In this document: positions 32,205 to 43,739 of the stretch, one piece after another
Position numbering within the stretch: the stretch's first letter is position 1
Layout of the letters: each line of letters starts with the position of its first letter
Assembly (NCBI GenBank): GCA_025526915.1
Contig: JAHLKH010000039.1
Location: 1-64,000 of the forward strand
DNA from: Entophlyctis helioformis
Taxonomy: Eukaryota > Chytridiomycota > Chytridiomycetes > Chytridiales > Chytriomycetaceae
DNA: 64,000 bases
Direction of reading: 5' to 3'
The notes under the pieces: generated by a model
What the model saw: the letters and a program-made list of their open reading frames with translations, nothing else
Told to the model about the DNA's origin: nothing
Database searches by the model: none
Made by a program: the position numbers and the translations under genes

Positions 32205-32868
32205 ATGGCATTGTTCAGCCAACTGGCAGGCAGCATTGCAAGCCGATGCTATAAGAGTCGACTTGTGGCAACAAACCAAGAGCGCAAGGTGCCACTGGCT
32301 GTCACCCGCCCAACAGAGGAACTCGACGCCCTGTGGGCAGATTACCGGGCGGCCAGCGCTGCTGCCGCCGCACCTTCTGCAGCACCTGCATGATAAGGTG
32401 CTGCAGTTGGAGGCTTTTCTGCAGCACGTGCAGGCGCAGATGCAGATGGCTGCCATCCAGGCACATCTGCAGCAGCTTGCAGGGCTCAATCTGCCGCTCA
32501 TGCAGCAGCAGATCCACCAGCTTCAGCAGCTGGTCCTGCCGCCGCCGCCGCCGCCGCCGCCACCACCACTACCGCCCGCAGTGCCCGAGCCAGAATTGGC
32601 ACCCGAGCTCGATATGGCGCCGGATCTGGCTTGGGAGCTAGATGCCAACGGGTGGGACGACATCCAGGCCGGCCTGCTGCCTGGGCCAAATAATGTCGGC
32701 TTTGAGTTTCCAGGGTCGCAGCCGGCCATGCTGATGCTCACCCGCCGACAGCTGTACGCCCTCCTACAGTTCTATGACATCGTCGACGGGCAGATTGCCA
32801 ACCCAGCCCCCTGGTCGAGGCAGGACCTGCAGGCCCGACTCTCTGTTCTTTTGTATGAGAATGTGTGA
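32205..32868 (+). CDS. Gln/Pro-rich protein, apparent frameshift
   Basis: ATG 32205 opens a plausible N-terminus (LAVTRPTEELDALWADYRAA) that hits TGA at 32391. From about 32383 the +1 frame continues with amphipathic Gln/Leu-rich helices (VLQLEAFLQHVQAQMQM), a run of ten or so prolines encoded by (CCG)n, an acidic EPELAPELDMAPDLAWELDA stretch and a C-terminus ending ARLSVLLYENV. No intron of reasonable size reconciles the frames, so either a 1-bp error/mutation lies at about 32360-32390 or these are two separate units. Function unknown. Confidence 0.4.
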
Positions 32869-33000
32869 GGCGTTGAATGAGAATGCGTCAGAAAATGTGT
32901 GAGATTGGCCGTGAGAATATAGACTTGCATTGGGCGACTTTGACAACGCGATGCCCGCAGCCAGACCAGCCAGACCGGCCGTCGCTCATCACGTTGGAAG

Positions 33001-33237
33001 ATGCTGCGCACAGACGCAGACGGCCTGGTGGCGGTCATTGAGAAGACGTGGAGCGTGGCGCAGGGCATCAGCGGCAAGGTGCGCCAGCTGGATCTGGAGC
33101 AGGTGCGTGTGCCTGCGTGTGTGTCTGTGCCTGTGCCTGCGGTGCTTGGACTGACTGGCGCATCCCTCAACGGCACACAACGGCAGTCGCGTGTCAAGAC
33201 CACGCTGCAGCTGCTCGACGACGTCCAGGAACTAAAG
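33001..33237 (+). pseudogene. COG4: COG4 internal fragment (conserved oligomeric Golgi subunit 4)
   Basis: Two in-phase exon pieces (33001-33102 and 33187-33237) encode AQGISGKVRQLDLEQ then SRVKTTLQLLDDVQELK. This matches the N-terminal helix-bundle region of COG4 (SxKVRQLDLxxxR...DDxxxLK), corresponding roughly to residues 80-130 of the animal protein. Neither the preceding N-terminus nor the remaining ~600 residues are found nearby; the sequence runs instead into a spacer and then the duplicated Cys-rich gene. It is therefore a truncated remnant, presumably of a full gene elsewhere. COG4 belongs to the vesicle-tethering complex of the Golgi. Confidence 0.65.
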
Positions 33238-33608
33238 GTCCGTTGGCATGCACACCATCACGCCCGTGCACTTGCCATGCCGTCTGCGCAAGCATCACGT
33301 CGTTCACGCGCCAGGTAAGCCACGATCAAGGACCTCAGGAAGGACGTCGCCTTCAGTGAACACGTCTTGGTCCACATACCTCGACTGCACAGAGAGGCGC
33401 AGACCAACACGTACCAACACAGACCAACACCGCAGCCAGCTGGAAGGCACGATCAAGCTATTGCTGCCAGCAATGGCCAGCCAAGCAGCAGCCAAGCAGC
33501 AACTGCACTGTTCAGCCAAGCAGCCAAGCAGCAGCGAAGGCAAACTTGCGTATATAAAGTCGCCGCTCAGCGCTCCTCACTTCAGCATCCAACCACCAAC
33601 TGCCATCC
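33238..33608 (+). promoter_or_regulatory. spacer with TATA box before Cys-rich copy 2
   Basis: TATATAAA at 33551-33558 lies about 55 bp upstream of ATG 33609. The rest is A/C-rich with repeated CAGCCAAGCAGC and ACACAGACCAAC-like motifs and no gene. Confidence 0.5.
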
Positions 33609-34795
33609 ATGCCGTCTGTGCCGTCTGTCGGTCTGTCCGTGTCCATCACCGACGCCGACACCTTCTGCCTGGCCGTGCCCGCGGGCTTCGTTGCTGGCCA
33701 GCCGGCGCTGGCGCAGTGCACGACGGGCGACGCTGCAGACAGCCGCCTGCCGCGCGGCTTTGTGACGTCCGCCCACGTGGTGCACAGCGACCTGTTCGTG
33801 CAGGTCACTGGCGCCATCGACGCCGCCGCTGCCGGCTGGAAGGCGACCGACCGCAACATCTTCTACGACGAGTTCACTGTGAGTCTGTCTGTCTGTGTGC
33901 CTGTGTGTGTGTGTAGCTGCTCCTCCTCCTAGTGCGACGGCACAGACTAACCGTCCATCCGTCGCTGCTCCTGCTGCAGGGCTCGTGCGCAGGATACCCG
34001 CACTACATCCAGCTGCTGTCGTCCACCACCAACACATTCTGCCTGCGCTGCTGTGCAACCGCCGAGGCGTGCAATCTGTCCGACTCGAGCGAGTGCCCGT
34101 CGCTCGTCCCCGGCGAGTACGGCCCTGGATTCACAAACGACCAGGTCTCACCAAGCGCCGCCGCCGCCGCCGCCGCAAGCGTGAAATTTGATGGCAGGTC
34201 GGAGGCGGATGACCGACGCTCCGCGGCGGAGAACGAGCGGTTTGGCTTGGAGGGCGATCGTCCGCTCATTGCTTTGTTGAACCGCAAGGGCAGCAGCGGA
34301 GGCAAGGGCGGCGGCAGCAGCGGTGGTGGCGGTAGCAGGGGCGGCAGCTCCTCCTCTTCATCATCATCCTCGTCGTCGTCGTCGTCTTCATCATCGGGAT
34401 CCCGTTCTCCCTCGACGTCTGGCCCGTCGTCTGGCTCCTCGTCTTCCGGATCGCGCTCACCGCTTACAGGCGGCTCATCGTCGTCCACCTCGCGCGGCAA
34501 GGGCCTCAAGGGTCTCGAGATCTTCAACGGCCGCAAGCGCCGCCCGACCCTCATTATCGGCGGCGGCGGCGTGTTTGGCAGAGACAACTCGTACTTTTGC
34601 TCGCCCGACTGTGCCGGCGACTGCACGCGGTACTGCCAGACGGTGATCATGAACGACTGTTTCGACGAGTGTCTGGACGACTGTGCGCCGCAGGACAGTC
34701 AGTACTGCTCAAACACCAACGGCGTGGTCGTGTGCAGCTCACGCAACCGCATCGCAGCAGCGGCCGCTGTCCTGCTGTCCGCGGCCCTGCTCTGA
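33609..34795 (+). CDS. Cys-rich secreted protein, copy 2, with Ser-rich linker and second Cys domain
   Basis: Exons 33609-33878 and 33980-34795 give about 361 residues. The first half is nearly identical to copy 1 (ITDADTFCLAVPAG ... FCLRCC ... SLVPGEYGPG). Identity ends abruptly after GPGFT (about 34133). There follows an Ala/Arg/Glu-rich helix, a Gly- and Ser-rich linker with a long poly-Ser run encoded by TCN repeats, a basic segment (GLEIFNGRKRRPT) and a new Cys-rich module (YFCSPDCAGDCTRYCQTVIM, DCFDECLDDCAPQDSQYC). It ends in a hydrophobic tail (SRNRIAAAAAVLLSAALL), a probable GPI or anchor signal. The N-terminus lacks a clear signal peptide, as in copy 1. Function unknown; probably cell-surface. 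Confidence 0.65.
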
Positions 34796-34910
34796 TCGTC
34801 TTTGCCGATCCCTTCCATTTCATATTATTACCCTCTTACATTGTATCCACTTGTAATGCTGTCCTTGTCGGTCCCAATGTAATTCATTTCACCACAGCCC
34901 AGACCGGCTT

Positions 34911-36684
34911 TTACAGATTGCCAAAGCCGTAGTCGACCACCACAAAGTCGTCTGCTGCAAAGTCGTCATCAAACGCCGACGCAGAAGCAGCAGCAGCAGC
35001 AGCGGGTTGTCCGCCTCGTGCAGCAGCAGAAGCAGATCCAGGAGCGCTGATGGTGGACGCAGCAGAAGTGGTCGCTCCTCCCCACACGCGCGTCTCGCTG
35101 TCCAGCTCATCATCGTCCATGGTGTCATAGCTCATCTGGAGCTCCGACACCTGCGCCACGCCGGTCTTGGCAACCAGCGTGTTGCCATCAAGATCGTCAT
35201 CATCGTCGCCATCATCGCCATTGTCGTCGTCGTAAAAGTCAGAGTCGTCATTGGCGTCGACGTGCGTGACAATGATAAAGGGCACGTCAGTGGGCGGCGC
35301 ATCGGCCTCGCTCGGATCATAGCGCTTGATCGCGCCAGTCACGTCCTCGATGACGATACGCGGCACATCCAGGTACACGGTGTCGGCGTGGTGGGCAGGC
35401 GAGGCAGGCGAGGACAAGAGCGACGTGGCAGGCGACGAGTGGGTGTCCGACGCGAGGTCAATCACGATGCGCGGGATGGTGATGCTGTTGACGGCAAAGT
35501 GCGACTCGAGTGCCTTGGTGGCGGACACGAGGACCGCCAGGTTGGCGTCGATCTGGTCGTCAAAGGTGGGAGACTCGGCCGGGATCTCGGGGATCACGTC
35601 GAGGTGCTCGACATGGGCCGTGAGCGAGTGGCGGCGGTAGGTCGGCGAGACGTTGTCCGAGTCGACAACATCGTGCGAAGAGAGGATCGACGAGCACGAT
35701 GGGCAAGAAGACGACATGGACGGCGAGCAGGAGATGATGGACTGGGTCTCGGACGGCTCGATGAGGCTGCTGCACTCGGACGTCAGCGGCATGAATTCCG
35801 TCGCGCCATCGTCACTGCTGGTGTACGAGGCGTGGAGCGGCAGGTACGCGTATCGGTGGCGGCGAGCGTACATGCTCTCGAGCTCATCGCCCATGCTGCT
35901 CGCGTCGTCTTGATCGTCGTGGCCAGCCGCGCTGTTTGCATAGCTGCCGCTGCTGCTGCCGCTGCTGCTGGCGTCTCCACTGGACAGGATCGCATCGAGC
36001 AGACGCATCTCGTCCACCGACATGGCGTCCGTGGCGACACTGGCGCCAGCATCGCGCAGCGGGATGCAGCGGGTGACCATGGACTCAAAGTCGTGCACCG
36101 TAATCTCACTGGCAGTCATCTGTGCGACTGTGCAAAAGAAGCAGTCAGCCAACAGCCGTTCACCCGCACCAGACAAGGGACTCGACTCACACTTGACCAC
36201 GGGCAGCTGCACGACAACGGCAAGCGTCGGCACGCGCGGCGAGCGCTGCTCGTCCTGAAACTTGAGAAACTCGGACATGTCGACGGAGCTGGACACGGAA
36301 ATCCAGTCGCCGTCGTCGTCGCACCACTTGAAACCAACGGCGCCAGTGTCGGCCGGCAGGTTGAACAGCGTCGCCGCACTGGCAACGACCTGGTCAAACA
36401 TGTCGTTGGCCGAGACGCTCGCCACCGTCATGCGGTGGATAGCAGTGCCAAACTGGAGCGCAGTGTCAGCAAACCACGGCAGGCATGCGTGTGTGCACTC
36501 TGGGCAGAAACCTCACCGACAGCTTGAGCGTCAGTCGAGATGCGGTCGACGCTGATTCCATAGCCGACGACGATGCCGCTGAGCCGACAGACGCACGTCT
36601 CGCAGCGGTGCGGCCAGCCGCCGGCGCAATATCAAACGAAACAGCGCTGGCATCGCTGAATGCGAGTCGAGTGGTACCGAGCAT
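34911..36684 (-). CDS. PB1-domain protein with long acidic disordered tail
   Basis: Three exons chain in phase: 36684-36517, 36452-36191, 36127-34911, about 548 residues. The N-terminal ~140 residues look like a PB1 fold: strand MLGTTRLAFSDASAVSF, helix ANDMFDQVVASAATLFNL, then GFKWCDDDGDWISVSSSVDM, which is the acidic OPCA-type motif, and EFLKF. An exon-1 insert of Ala/Ser residues separates the first two strands. The remainder is disordered, with Asp-rich runs near 35160-35240, short repeated VPRIVIxD/IPRIVIDL segments, and a C-terminus DDFVVVDYGFGNL. PB1 domains pair in signalling and polarity complexes (Cdc24/Bem1 type); the partner here is unknown. Confidence 0.65.
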
Positions 36685-36944
36685 GATGATGGTGATGATC
36701 GGGCAGGTGGACGGGCAAGCAGGAAGGAAGGTGAACGAGTGTGTGTGAGTGTGGGAGAAAGAAATGCGACGGCATTTTTGTGGAAACGCTCGTGGCGCAT
36801 GCCACATGAAACGCGCATCTGGCGTTATGAAACAGGGACGACGCGGACTCAAAACATGCAGCTCGACGTGACGTCGACTGAACATCGAACGGACGGCGGA
36901 TGAATACACAATGTTCATTTCAGGCCGAGTGATGCGTGCAAACC

Positions 36945-38348
36945 TCAGAGAATGCCAACGCTCTCGAGTGCGCTCCGAGTCAGACTCTCGCTGTTCAAGC
37001 AGCAGCAGCAGCAGCATCAGTAGTCAGAACACACACGCCAGAAGCAACACGCCAGACGTACATGAGGCTGCCGACAAGGATCTGCATCGCATTCGTGTCC
37101 GTGCAGCACGTTCGGTGCACAGTAACAATCCGGTCTTTGTCGCGCCGTTGGGCCATGAACATGTGCCGCACGTGCTTGGCAATGGCGTCTGCCTTGTTGG
37201 GCCCATCGTATCCGTGCACAAAGTCGGCAAAGCGGATGCCCCGGGCAAGCTTGTCGCGGAACAGGTCGTCCTTGTTGAGGAACAGCACGACCTGGCTCTT
37301 GGCCAGCACGCGGTTGTTGACAATCTGGCCAAAGAGCTGGACCGCGTCGGCGAGGCGGTTGGTCGGCAGCACGGCGTCAGGGTTGAGGAGGTCAGAGTCG
37401 AGGTCCGCGTCGGGACCCATCAAGCTGCCCATCAGACCGTCTTTGGCGATTTCGTGCAGGGTCTGGTCAAAGCTGGAGATGGAGGCAACGAACAGGATGG
37501 CGTGGCAGTTGTCAAAGAAGCCAGACCACTGCTTGCGCAGGCCGCGCTGGCCGCCAACATCGATAAAGTGCAGCTGACGGTTGTTGATGTTGAACACGGT
37601 TTCCGAGACGCCTGTTGTTGGCGATCGCACCTGCAGAATGTCTGGTGTCGCGGGCCATGGCATGCAGTCTGTGAGTCGGACAGCGGCATGGAGGGCGGCA
37701 GGCAGGCAGGCTCCGCACCGTCGTTTGTGGGTGTGTATCCAGGCGCTGCAATCGCATCTATCTTGGCAAGGAAGCTTCCCAGAGGACACAAGGCACAATC
37801 AGCAAACACAAGGACACGTGCACAGTCTGAAAGGAGGCGTCTGAAAGGGGGGGCTCACTATGGTGCCGTGTCTTGAATGTTGTGCTGCGGGGCAATGGGC
37901 AGCACGCTCTGTACAGCAGGATCGCACCACAGCGCCTGCATGGCTGCAACGACGTTGGCCGGAATCTCGGTCGTGCGGTGCATCAGCGCCGGTGCATTCA
38001 TCTCAAAGAGCGCCTGTTGCCGCAAGTCAGCAGGCCATTCGCCATGGCAGTGGCAGGCGACCTCAAGATACACACCCGCTCGTCGCTGTGGGCCACGTGC
38101 AGGCTCAGAAGATCGCACAGCTGCAGGTATCCGGTCAGGCCCAGTGCCGCATTGTGCACCATGAGCTCGTGGTACGTCTGTGCCTCTGCGCCAGAGAACG
38201 GCTTGCCGTGCAGCAGCCGCAGCTGCTTAAGCAGCGTCGTCTTGCCCGAGTCACCTGACCCAAGAATAAGCAGACGGGGCTCCTTGTCAGCGAGCCTGCG
38301 CTGCTCGGCGTCGGCTCGGATCAAGTGGTCAATGACGTCGGACGTCAT
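36945..38348 (-). CDS. divergent heterotrimeric G-protein alpha subunit
   Basis: Five exons chain in phase: 38348-38076, 38013-37859, 37774-37719, 37641-37062, 36990-36945, giving 369 residues. GTPase motifs: P-loop GSGDSGKTTLLKQ (usual GxGESGKS), the FLAKIDAIAAPGYTP segment before switch I, switch I SPTTGVSETVF, switch II DVGGQR, NKDD and TCCTDT. The last exon ends ESLTRSALESVGIL, fitting the alpha-5 helix that contacts receptors. Three oddities: no MGxxxS/Cys N-terminal lipidation motif (starts MTSDVIDHL); the switch-I Arg that stabilises the GTP transition state (R in RVRTTG) is replaced (SPTTG); no Cys at the C-terminal -4 position. The switch II Gln is kept. The gene is head to head with a seven-span protein at 39014. 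Confidence 0.85.
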
Positions 38349-39013
38349 GCGGGCCAGTCTGGGCCCAGCGTCGGGCAGAGAAGGGATACGGAGCGGGTAG
38401 ATACCACAGGGCGGGGAAGGTGCCGGGTTAGTTTCGGCAGGTAGTGGGTGGCAGAGGGCGTGTGAGCGCCACGCTGCACTGCCCGCAGGACAAGACCAGC
38501 CATGACCAATAAGGGCGTGCGGCATGTGTGTTGGGCCGTCCAAGGGAGAGGCCCGACGATACGCCGAGGGCAGACAGGGACAGACAGGGACAGATAGGCA
38601 GGCAGATGGGCAGGCAGGCAGATGGGCAGACGGGCAGACCGGCAGCTCGCACCTCGATTCATCGTCGGCGTCTGCAGACGGAACGACGCAGTCTGCGAGG
38701 CTCATGTTTTTGCTATCGCTGGACAAAGCGGCAAACTCGTGCACGCTGAGCGCACGCTGAGTGCACGCTGGTGCACAGGCCACGAGCCCAGCGGTCGTGG
38801 TTGAGCCGCAGGGGCGCCACGTTGGAGCGCACGCCAGATTGCCGGCAGCGACTCGCGACACGGCGAAAATCGTTTGCGCGTGCGGCACCACGGCAGTCGT
38901 CGGCCGCCTAAATACCAGCTTCGACAACAACGCCAACAACAACGCCATCAACAACGCCGACGGCAACAGCTTGCACTTGACCGCCAGCCACATACCACCT
39001 GCATACCACCGAC
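38349..39013. promoter_or_regulatory. divergent intergenic region between G-alpha and seven-span genes
   Basis: 665 bp holding short direct repeats (GGACAGACAGGGACAGA and GGCAGATGGGCAGGCA types at 38572-38640) and ACGCTGAGCGCACGCTGAGTGCACGCTG at about 38742. A TAAATA element at about 38909 may serve the plus-strand gene. No ORF of note. Confidence 0.45.
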
Positions 39014-41491
39014 ATGGACGAAGTGCACGACTCGGCATTCAAGGCCATCGCATCCGACCCGGCCGTGCGCACAAAGATCGAGTTCCTTATCGGCCTCAGC
39101 GTCATCTTCATCATCCTGCCATGTCTGCTGTTTGGTGCACACATCATGACGCTGCCGTCGACGTGGGAGGCCAACGCAAGGCGTGCCAACATGATACAGG
39201 AGGCTGCCGACGCTGCCGCTGCTGCTGGCGACACAACAGCCGCTGACGAGCACCACGACGGTGCACAGTCGGCATTCCACTTTGAGCTGCAGGCGGCTCG
39301 CAACAGCTCTTTCCCGGCAGGCAGCGCAGGCGCTCCTGCTTCGTTTGGCGCAGTCCATGCAGGCAATGCAGGTGCAGGTGCACATGCAGCTGCGGCAGGT
39401 CGCAAGCCGCACGGCTCGCCGTTTGCCCGCCTCGACGACGGCCGCATCAGCAACACCAACAGCGGCGTGCACCTCGCCGACGACGATGCCATCAGCATCC
39501 ACGCCGGCACCGTCGACCCCTCGCCCGACGCCCACCAGCGCCCCGCCGACGGCCACGCAGCCAGCAAGCACAGCAGCAATCTCTCGGTCGCCTCCCTGCC
39601 GCTGCTGAATCCGAAACCGGCCCGCATTTTGCGGTGGCTCAACACGGCGTTTCTGGCCATCATGGGCGTGCTGCTGGCCACGTCCATCGTGCGCTGGGGC
39701 GTGGCTGCCCAGTGTGAGTCCTCCTCGTGTACCGCTGTGTGCTGATCATGCTGGGTGCTGCTCGCCGCTACATACACTGACGCACCGCTTGCATCCATCC
39801 ATCCATCCATCCATCAATCCATCCACGTCTGCTGCTCCACCGTCTCCACGGCTTGCGCTTGCCAAACCTCCGCCTGCGTGCCTGCTTGGCAACGGACACG
39901 AACACGGACACGGACACAACCGCTGTGCACGCCCTGTGCCACCAATAGACGACTTTATGATCGAGGAGAGCGTCGCAGCGTACAACGAGAGCACCATCCC
40001 CGTCGTCCTCTATGCATTGCAGGTCTTTGCAGAGGGCTTCTACTTTCTCGCGTCGGTGTGGATGAAGCACTCGCTTGTGCAGTCGCTGCCGGCGTCGTCC
40101 GAGCACGCGCTGGCCACCACGTGTGTGTCTGTCTTTCTGGCCGTGTCGGCCATTGGCCCCATTATTCCCACCATGTTCTCAAGAAGTAAGCCTGCCTCTC
40201 TGTCTGCCTCTCAGCCTGCACCACGGCTCGAAACCTAACCACACTGCACGAATGGCGCGTGGTGAACAGCACGGTCGCTGTGGACGTCCATTGCAACCGT
40301 CATTCTCGGGCTGTCCATGTGCATAATCGCGTGGTTCTACGTGTTCCTGTCGGTCACGTACATCAAGCTGCCCAGCGCAACGTTCTGGAACGCGATCCAG
40401 GTGATCCGCACACACAAGGCCCTCAACTTTTGGCTCATCCAGCGTCCGCTCATCATGTTTGTCGTCTCGACACCGGCCATTATCAACGTCGCGATCCACC
40501 GGATCCCGCTCGAGCTTGGCGGATGTGAGTCGCCCTGCGCACAATGTGTCTGTGCGCACGATGTGGGTAGGGACTGACCCCTTGCCTCGACGACGACAGA
40601 CATCGGCTTCATTGTCGTGTGCGACTTTATCTACGAGTACAAGCAGATCGAGGAGGGGCTGTTTGCGTCGCTGATCCGGCAAGTGGGTCTGCCGCCATCG
40701 CTGCGCACGCATCTCGACAAGCTCGACCACGAGCGCAAGGCCGTGCAGTTCCAGATGTACCAGAACCACATGAACCGGTCGGCCGACGCGCCGAGCGCCA
40801 CCACCGGAACTGCAACCACAGGCTCGTCAGCCGGGTCGGCCGTGTCGGAATCCGCAGGCGGCTGGTCCGCGTCTGCGGGCTCGGCCGAGTCCATCGTCGA
40901 TCATGCGCATGCCGGTCAGTACACTTCACAGGCCAACGCCAAACCGTACGCCAACGCCAACGCCAACTCCAACGCCAACGTGGCCAGCGGCTACGGCGCG
41001 ACACAGCACCACGACGCGCAGCTCAGCCACCAGCAGGCGAACCCGTTTGCAGATCAGGACATGCCGCAGAGCAGACGGCAACCAGGCATGACATCGCCAA
41101 CGACAGTGCACCTGCACCGCGTGGTTGTTGATGCTGGCTTCAACGCCATGGCGCAGAGCCCGTCGGCGTCGTCGGATGCGCGGAGCCGTCCGTACGAAGG
41201 GATCCAGTTGTCAGCACTGCCGCCACGGCCACAGCCCGCTGCAACGCACGACTACAACAACTACAACAATGGTAGCACGGTGGCCAGATGCTGGTGTCGC
41301 CGTTTACGCCATACTCGCCTGGCCCGCCGTCGTCGACACCGCTGCTGCGGCCAGACCCCGCGTACTTTGGTGCATCGCCGCTTGTTCCAGCGTCGTCGAC
41401 CATGGCGTTCTTTCCGCCCAACGCTGGTCCCACTGGGTCGTTTGCGGGTGCATACAAGCAGCAGCAGCAGCAGCAGCCGCCACACCAGTAG
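39014..41491 (+). CDS. seven-span membrane protein (candidate receptor), apparent frameshift near 3' end
   Basis: Exons 39014-39713, 39949-40185, 40270-40524 and 40600-about 41275 join in phase. Hydrophobic spans: IEFLIGLSVIFIILPCLLFG; WLNTAFLAIMGVLLATSIVR; IPVVLYALQVFAEGFYFLAS; TTCVSVFLAVSAIGPIIPTM; SIATVILGLSMCIIAWFYVF; LIMFVVSTPAIINVAIHRI; IGFIVVCDFIYEY. That makes seven, with a long loop of about 130 residues between spans 1 and 2. A C-terminal tail of more than 200 residues is rich in Asn, Ala, Gln and Ser. The reading frame shifts at about 41271-41287: the continuing tail frame encodes a Pro-rich MLVSPFTPYSPGPPSS... stretch ending in (Q)n PPHQ at 41491. The seven-span layout and the divergent G-alpha neighbour suggest a GPCR-like role, but no conserved GPCR motif was recognised. 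Intron 1 contains a (CATC)n run at about 39796-39825. Confidence 0.6.
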
Positions 41492-41623
41492 CAACACGGC
41501 GTCGTCATACAGACAACACCGTGCACAGGCATCCCAAATACATACAACTACACACGGCGATCCTCGCTACCATTATTGGCTCGGTGTAAAAGAGACAGAC
41601 AGGGATGGGTGGAGATGCCGGCT

Positions 41624-43186
41624 TTAATGGAGATGTACATGCTGGTAGAAACAAAGAAAGAGTGCGGGACGGCAGCCTTGCCGGTCCCGTCTGGCGCAGC
41701 GAAAGCCGCGAACAGGCCATAAAGATGGTGCCGTGGATGCCGAGGGTGCCGCGGCGGGCGAGGACCGAGGCCGAGCAGTGCGCGAACGTGTGGCGCGTGC
41801 GCGTGCATTGGCATTGGCATTGTCGGCAGCAGGGCCGAACGGGTCCATGGGCGGGTCCATGGGCGGGTCCATGAGCGTGTCGCCATCGGCGTCTTGAAAA
41901 TAGATGCCAGAGTTGGCGTTGCAGGAGGCGGAGAGGGGCGAGGCGTGAGACACAAGGCCGAGAGTGGCGAGAAGGTCGGCCAAGAGCGGCTGGCCCTTGG
42001 CCGAGACAAGAGACAGCACCGCGTCGGCGTCGGCGTCTGCATAGGCGTCGTTGGCGTGCGTGCAGGCCGTGCCAAGAGACACGTTCAAGTGCAGCGACGT
42101 GAGCGACGACCAGGCGTGTGCGCGTGCAAGTGACCACGGCAGGCTGCGTGGCTTGTGCGGGCTGTGCGGGTGGTGCGGGTGGTGGGGCAGAGGAGCAGGC
42201 AGAGTAGCACGGTGCTCAGGCGACGAGGGCGCAAGAGTTTTCTGCCACTGCTGCGAAGGCTGCTGCTGCGTGGGCTGCTGCTGGTCAGACAGCGGCGTGA
42301 GACAAGCGGGACGAGCGGGACGAGACACGGGCGACGCGGGATGTCGCCAGCGCCAGCCCGGCTTGTGGCGCTCGGGCGGGGGCCGCGGCATCAGCGACAG
42401 CTGCGGGGTCGCGGCGTTCATGCGGGCGACCAGCGACTCGACAAACAGCGGCATCGACTCGAGCAGCGGCGACCCGAAGCCGCCAAAGCCCACGCCGCCT
42501 GAGCCGGGCTTGGCGTCGCTCTGCGCGAAGCCACTGCTCGTGCCACTGGCACTGCTCGTGCCCGTGCCCTTGCCGGCCGTGCGCTGGTGCTTGCTGCGGC
42601 GGTGCCCTCCACTACTACTACTACTACTGTTGCTGCCGTTGCTGCTGCTTTCGGCCTCGGGAGCGGGAGCCTCTTGCCGGCCAGACTCGCCCTGCTGTGC
42701 GTTTGCGTGGGATTCACGCGACGATCCATGCTGCTGCTGCTGGCTGCTGCTGCTGCTGACGATCACGGGCCTGGTCGTCGCGGTCATCAACGCTATGCTT
42801 GCGCTTCTGGCCACCGTGTTGCTGTTGGTGTTGTTGTTGCTGCTGCTGCTGTTGTTGCTGTTGTTGTTGGAAGCCGTTCCAAAAGTTGGCTTCTTCGTCT
42901 TGCTCAGCGTCCGCGTCTTCGTCTAGTGCGTAATCTCGGTGGTCTGCATCTCGATCGTCTTGGGGATGTTGTTGTGCTTGATGCGCTTGTTGTGCTTGTT
43001 GTGCTTGTTGTAGATACGCGGGCTGGAATTGCGGCTCATCCTCTGGCTCTGGGGTCATGGGCTGTCGTACAAGCTGCTGTGGTTGGTGGTGCTGTGGTTG
43101 ATACTGCTGGATGGGAGTCTGGATCTGGGTCGACGAGAGCCCGCCAGCGGCAGCAGGCGGAGTGCCAGCCGGCGGTCCAAAGAGCA

Positions 43187-43217
<31 letters not shown>

Positions 43218-43702
43218 TCCAAAGGCCAGCAGGGGGCCAAGCGCAGACAGCGCCGAGGCAGCCGCAGCGGCCGGCGAGGTGTCGGCAAGAGCCAGCATGG
43301 CAGCGGCCTCGGCAATGTGGGGCGGCTCGAATAGGGACAGGGTGGAGGTGGCGGGCGACGGTCCGTGCGCAGGCGCAAAGGCGAAGCTCGAGAACAGCGT
43401 CATGGGCTGCAGGGCGGGAGGCGCTGGCGTTGCCGCGGGCGGCCACAAGGACGACGACGCCGACGACGCCGACGAATCAAAAGCGGCAAACGAGGCGAGC
43501 AACGTGTCGCTGCCTGGGCCGGGCGACGGCGACGGCGCAAATCCGTCCGACGCTGCAGGCGACGGCAGCTGGAAGAGCAGCGAGTACGCCTGCGCTGGGG
43601 CGTGCGACGGCGGTGGGACCTGCGGGGTGGGCTGCAGCAGGTGGGAGAGCGACTGCGCAGTCGCAGCGGGCGGGCCGGACCGGGCGGCAGCGGGGGCAGC
43701 GA

Positions 43703-43739
<37 letters not shown>

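Noticed and set aside
35007..36527. 506-residue plus-strand frame over the PB1 gene
   Set aside because: Rich in Arg/Val/Asp dipeptides from reverse reading of acidic codons; the minus strand has the PB1 motifs and phase-consistent exons.
36911..37876. 321-residue plus-strand frame over the G-alpha gene
   Set aside because: The minus strand encodes all GTPase motifs with consistent splicing.
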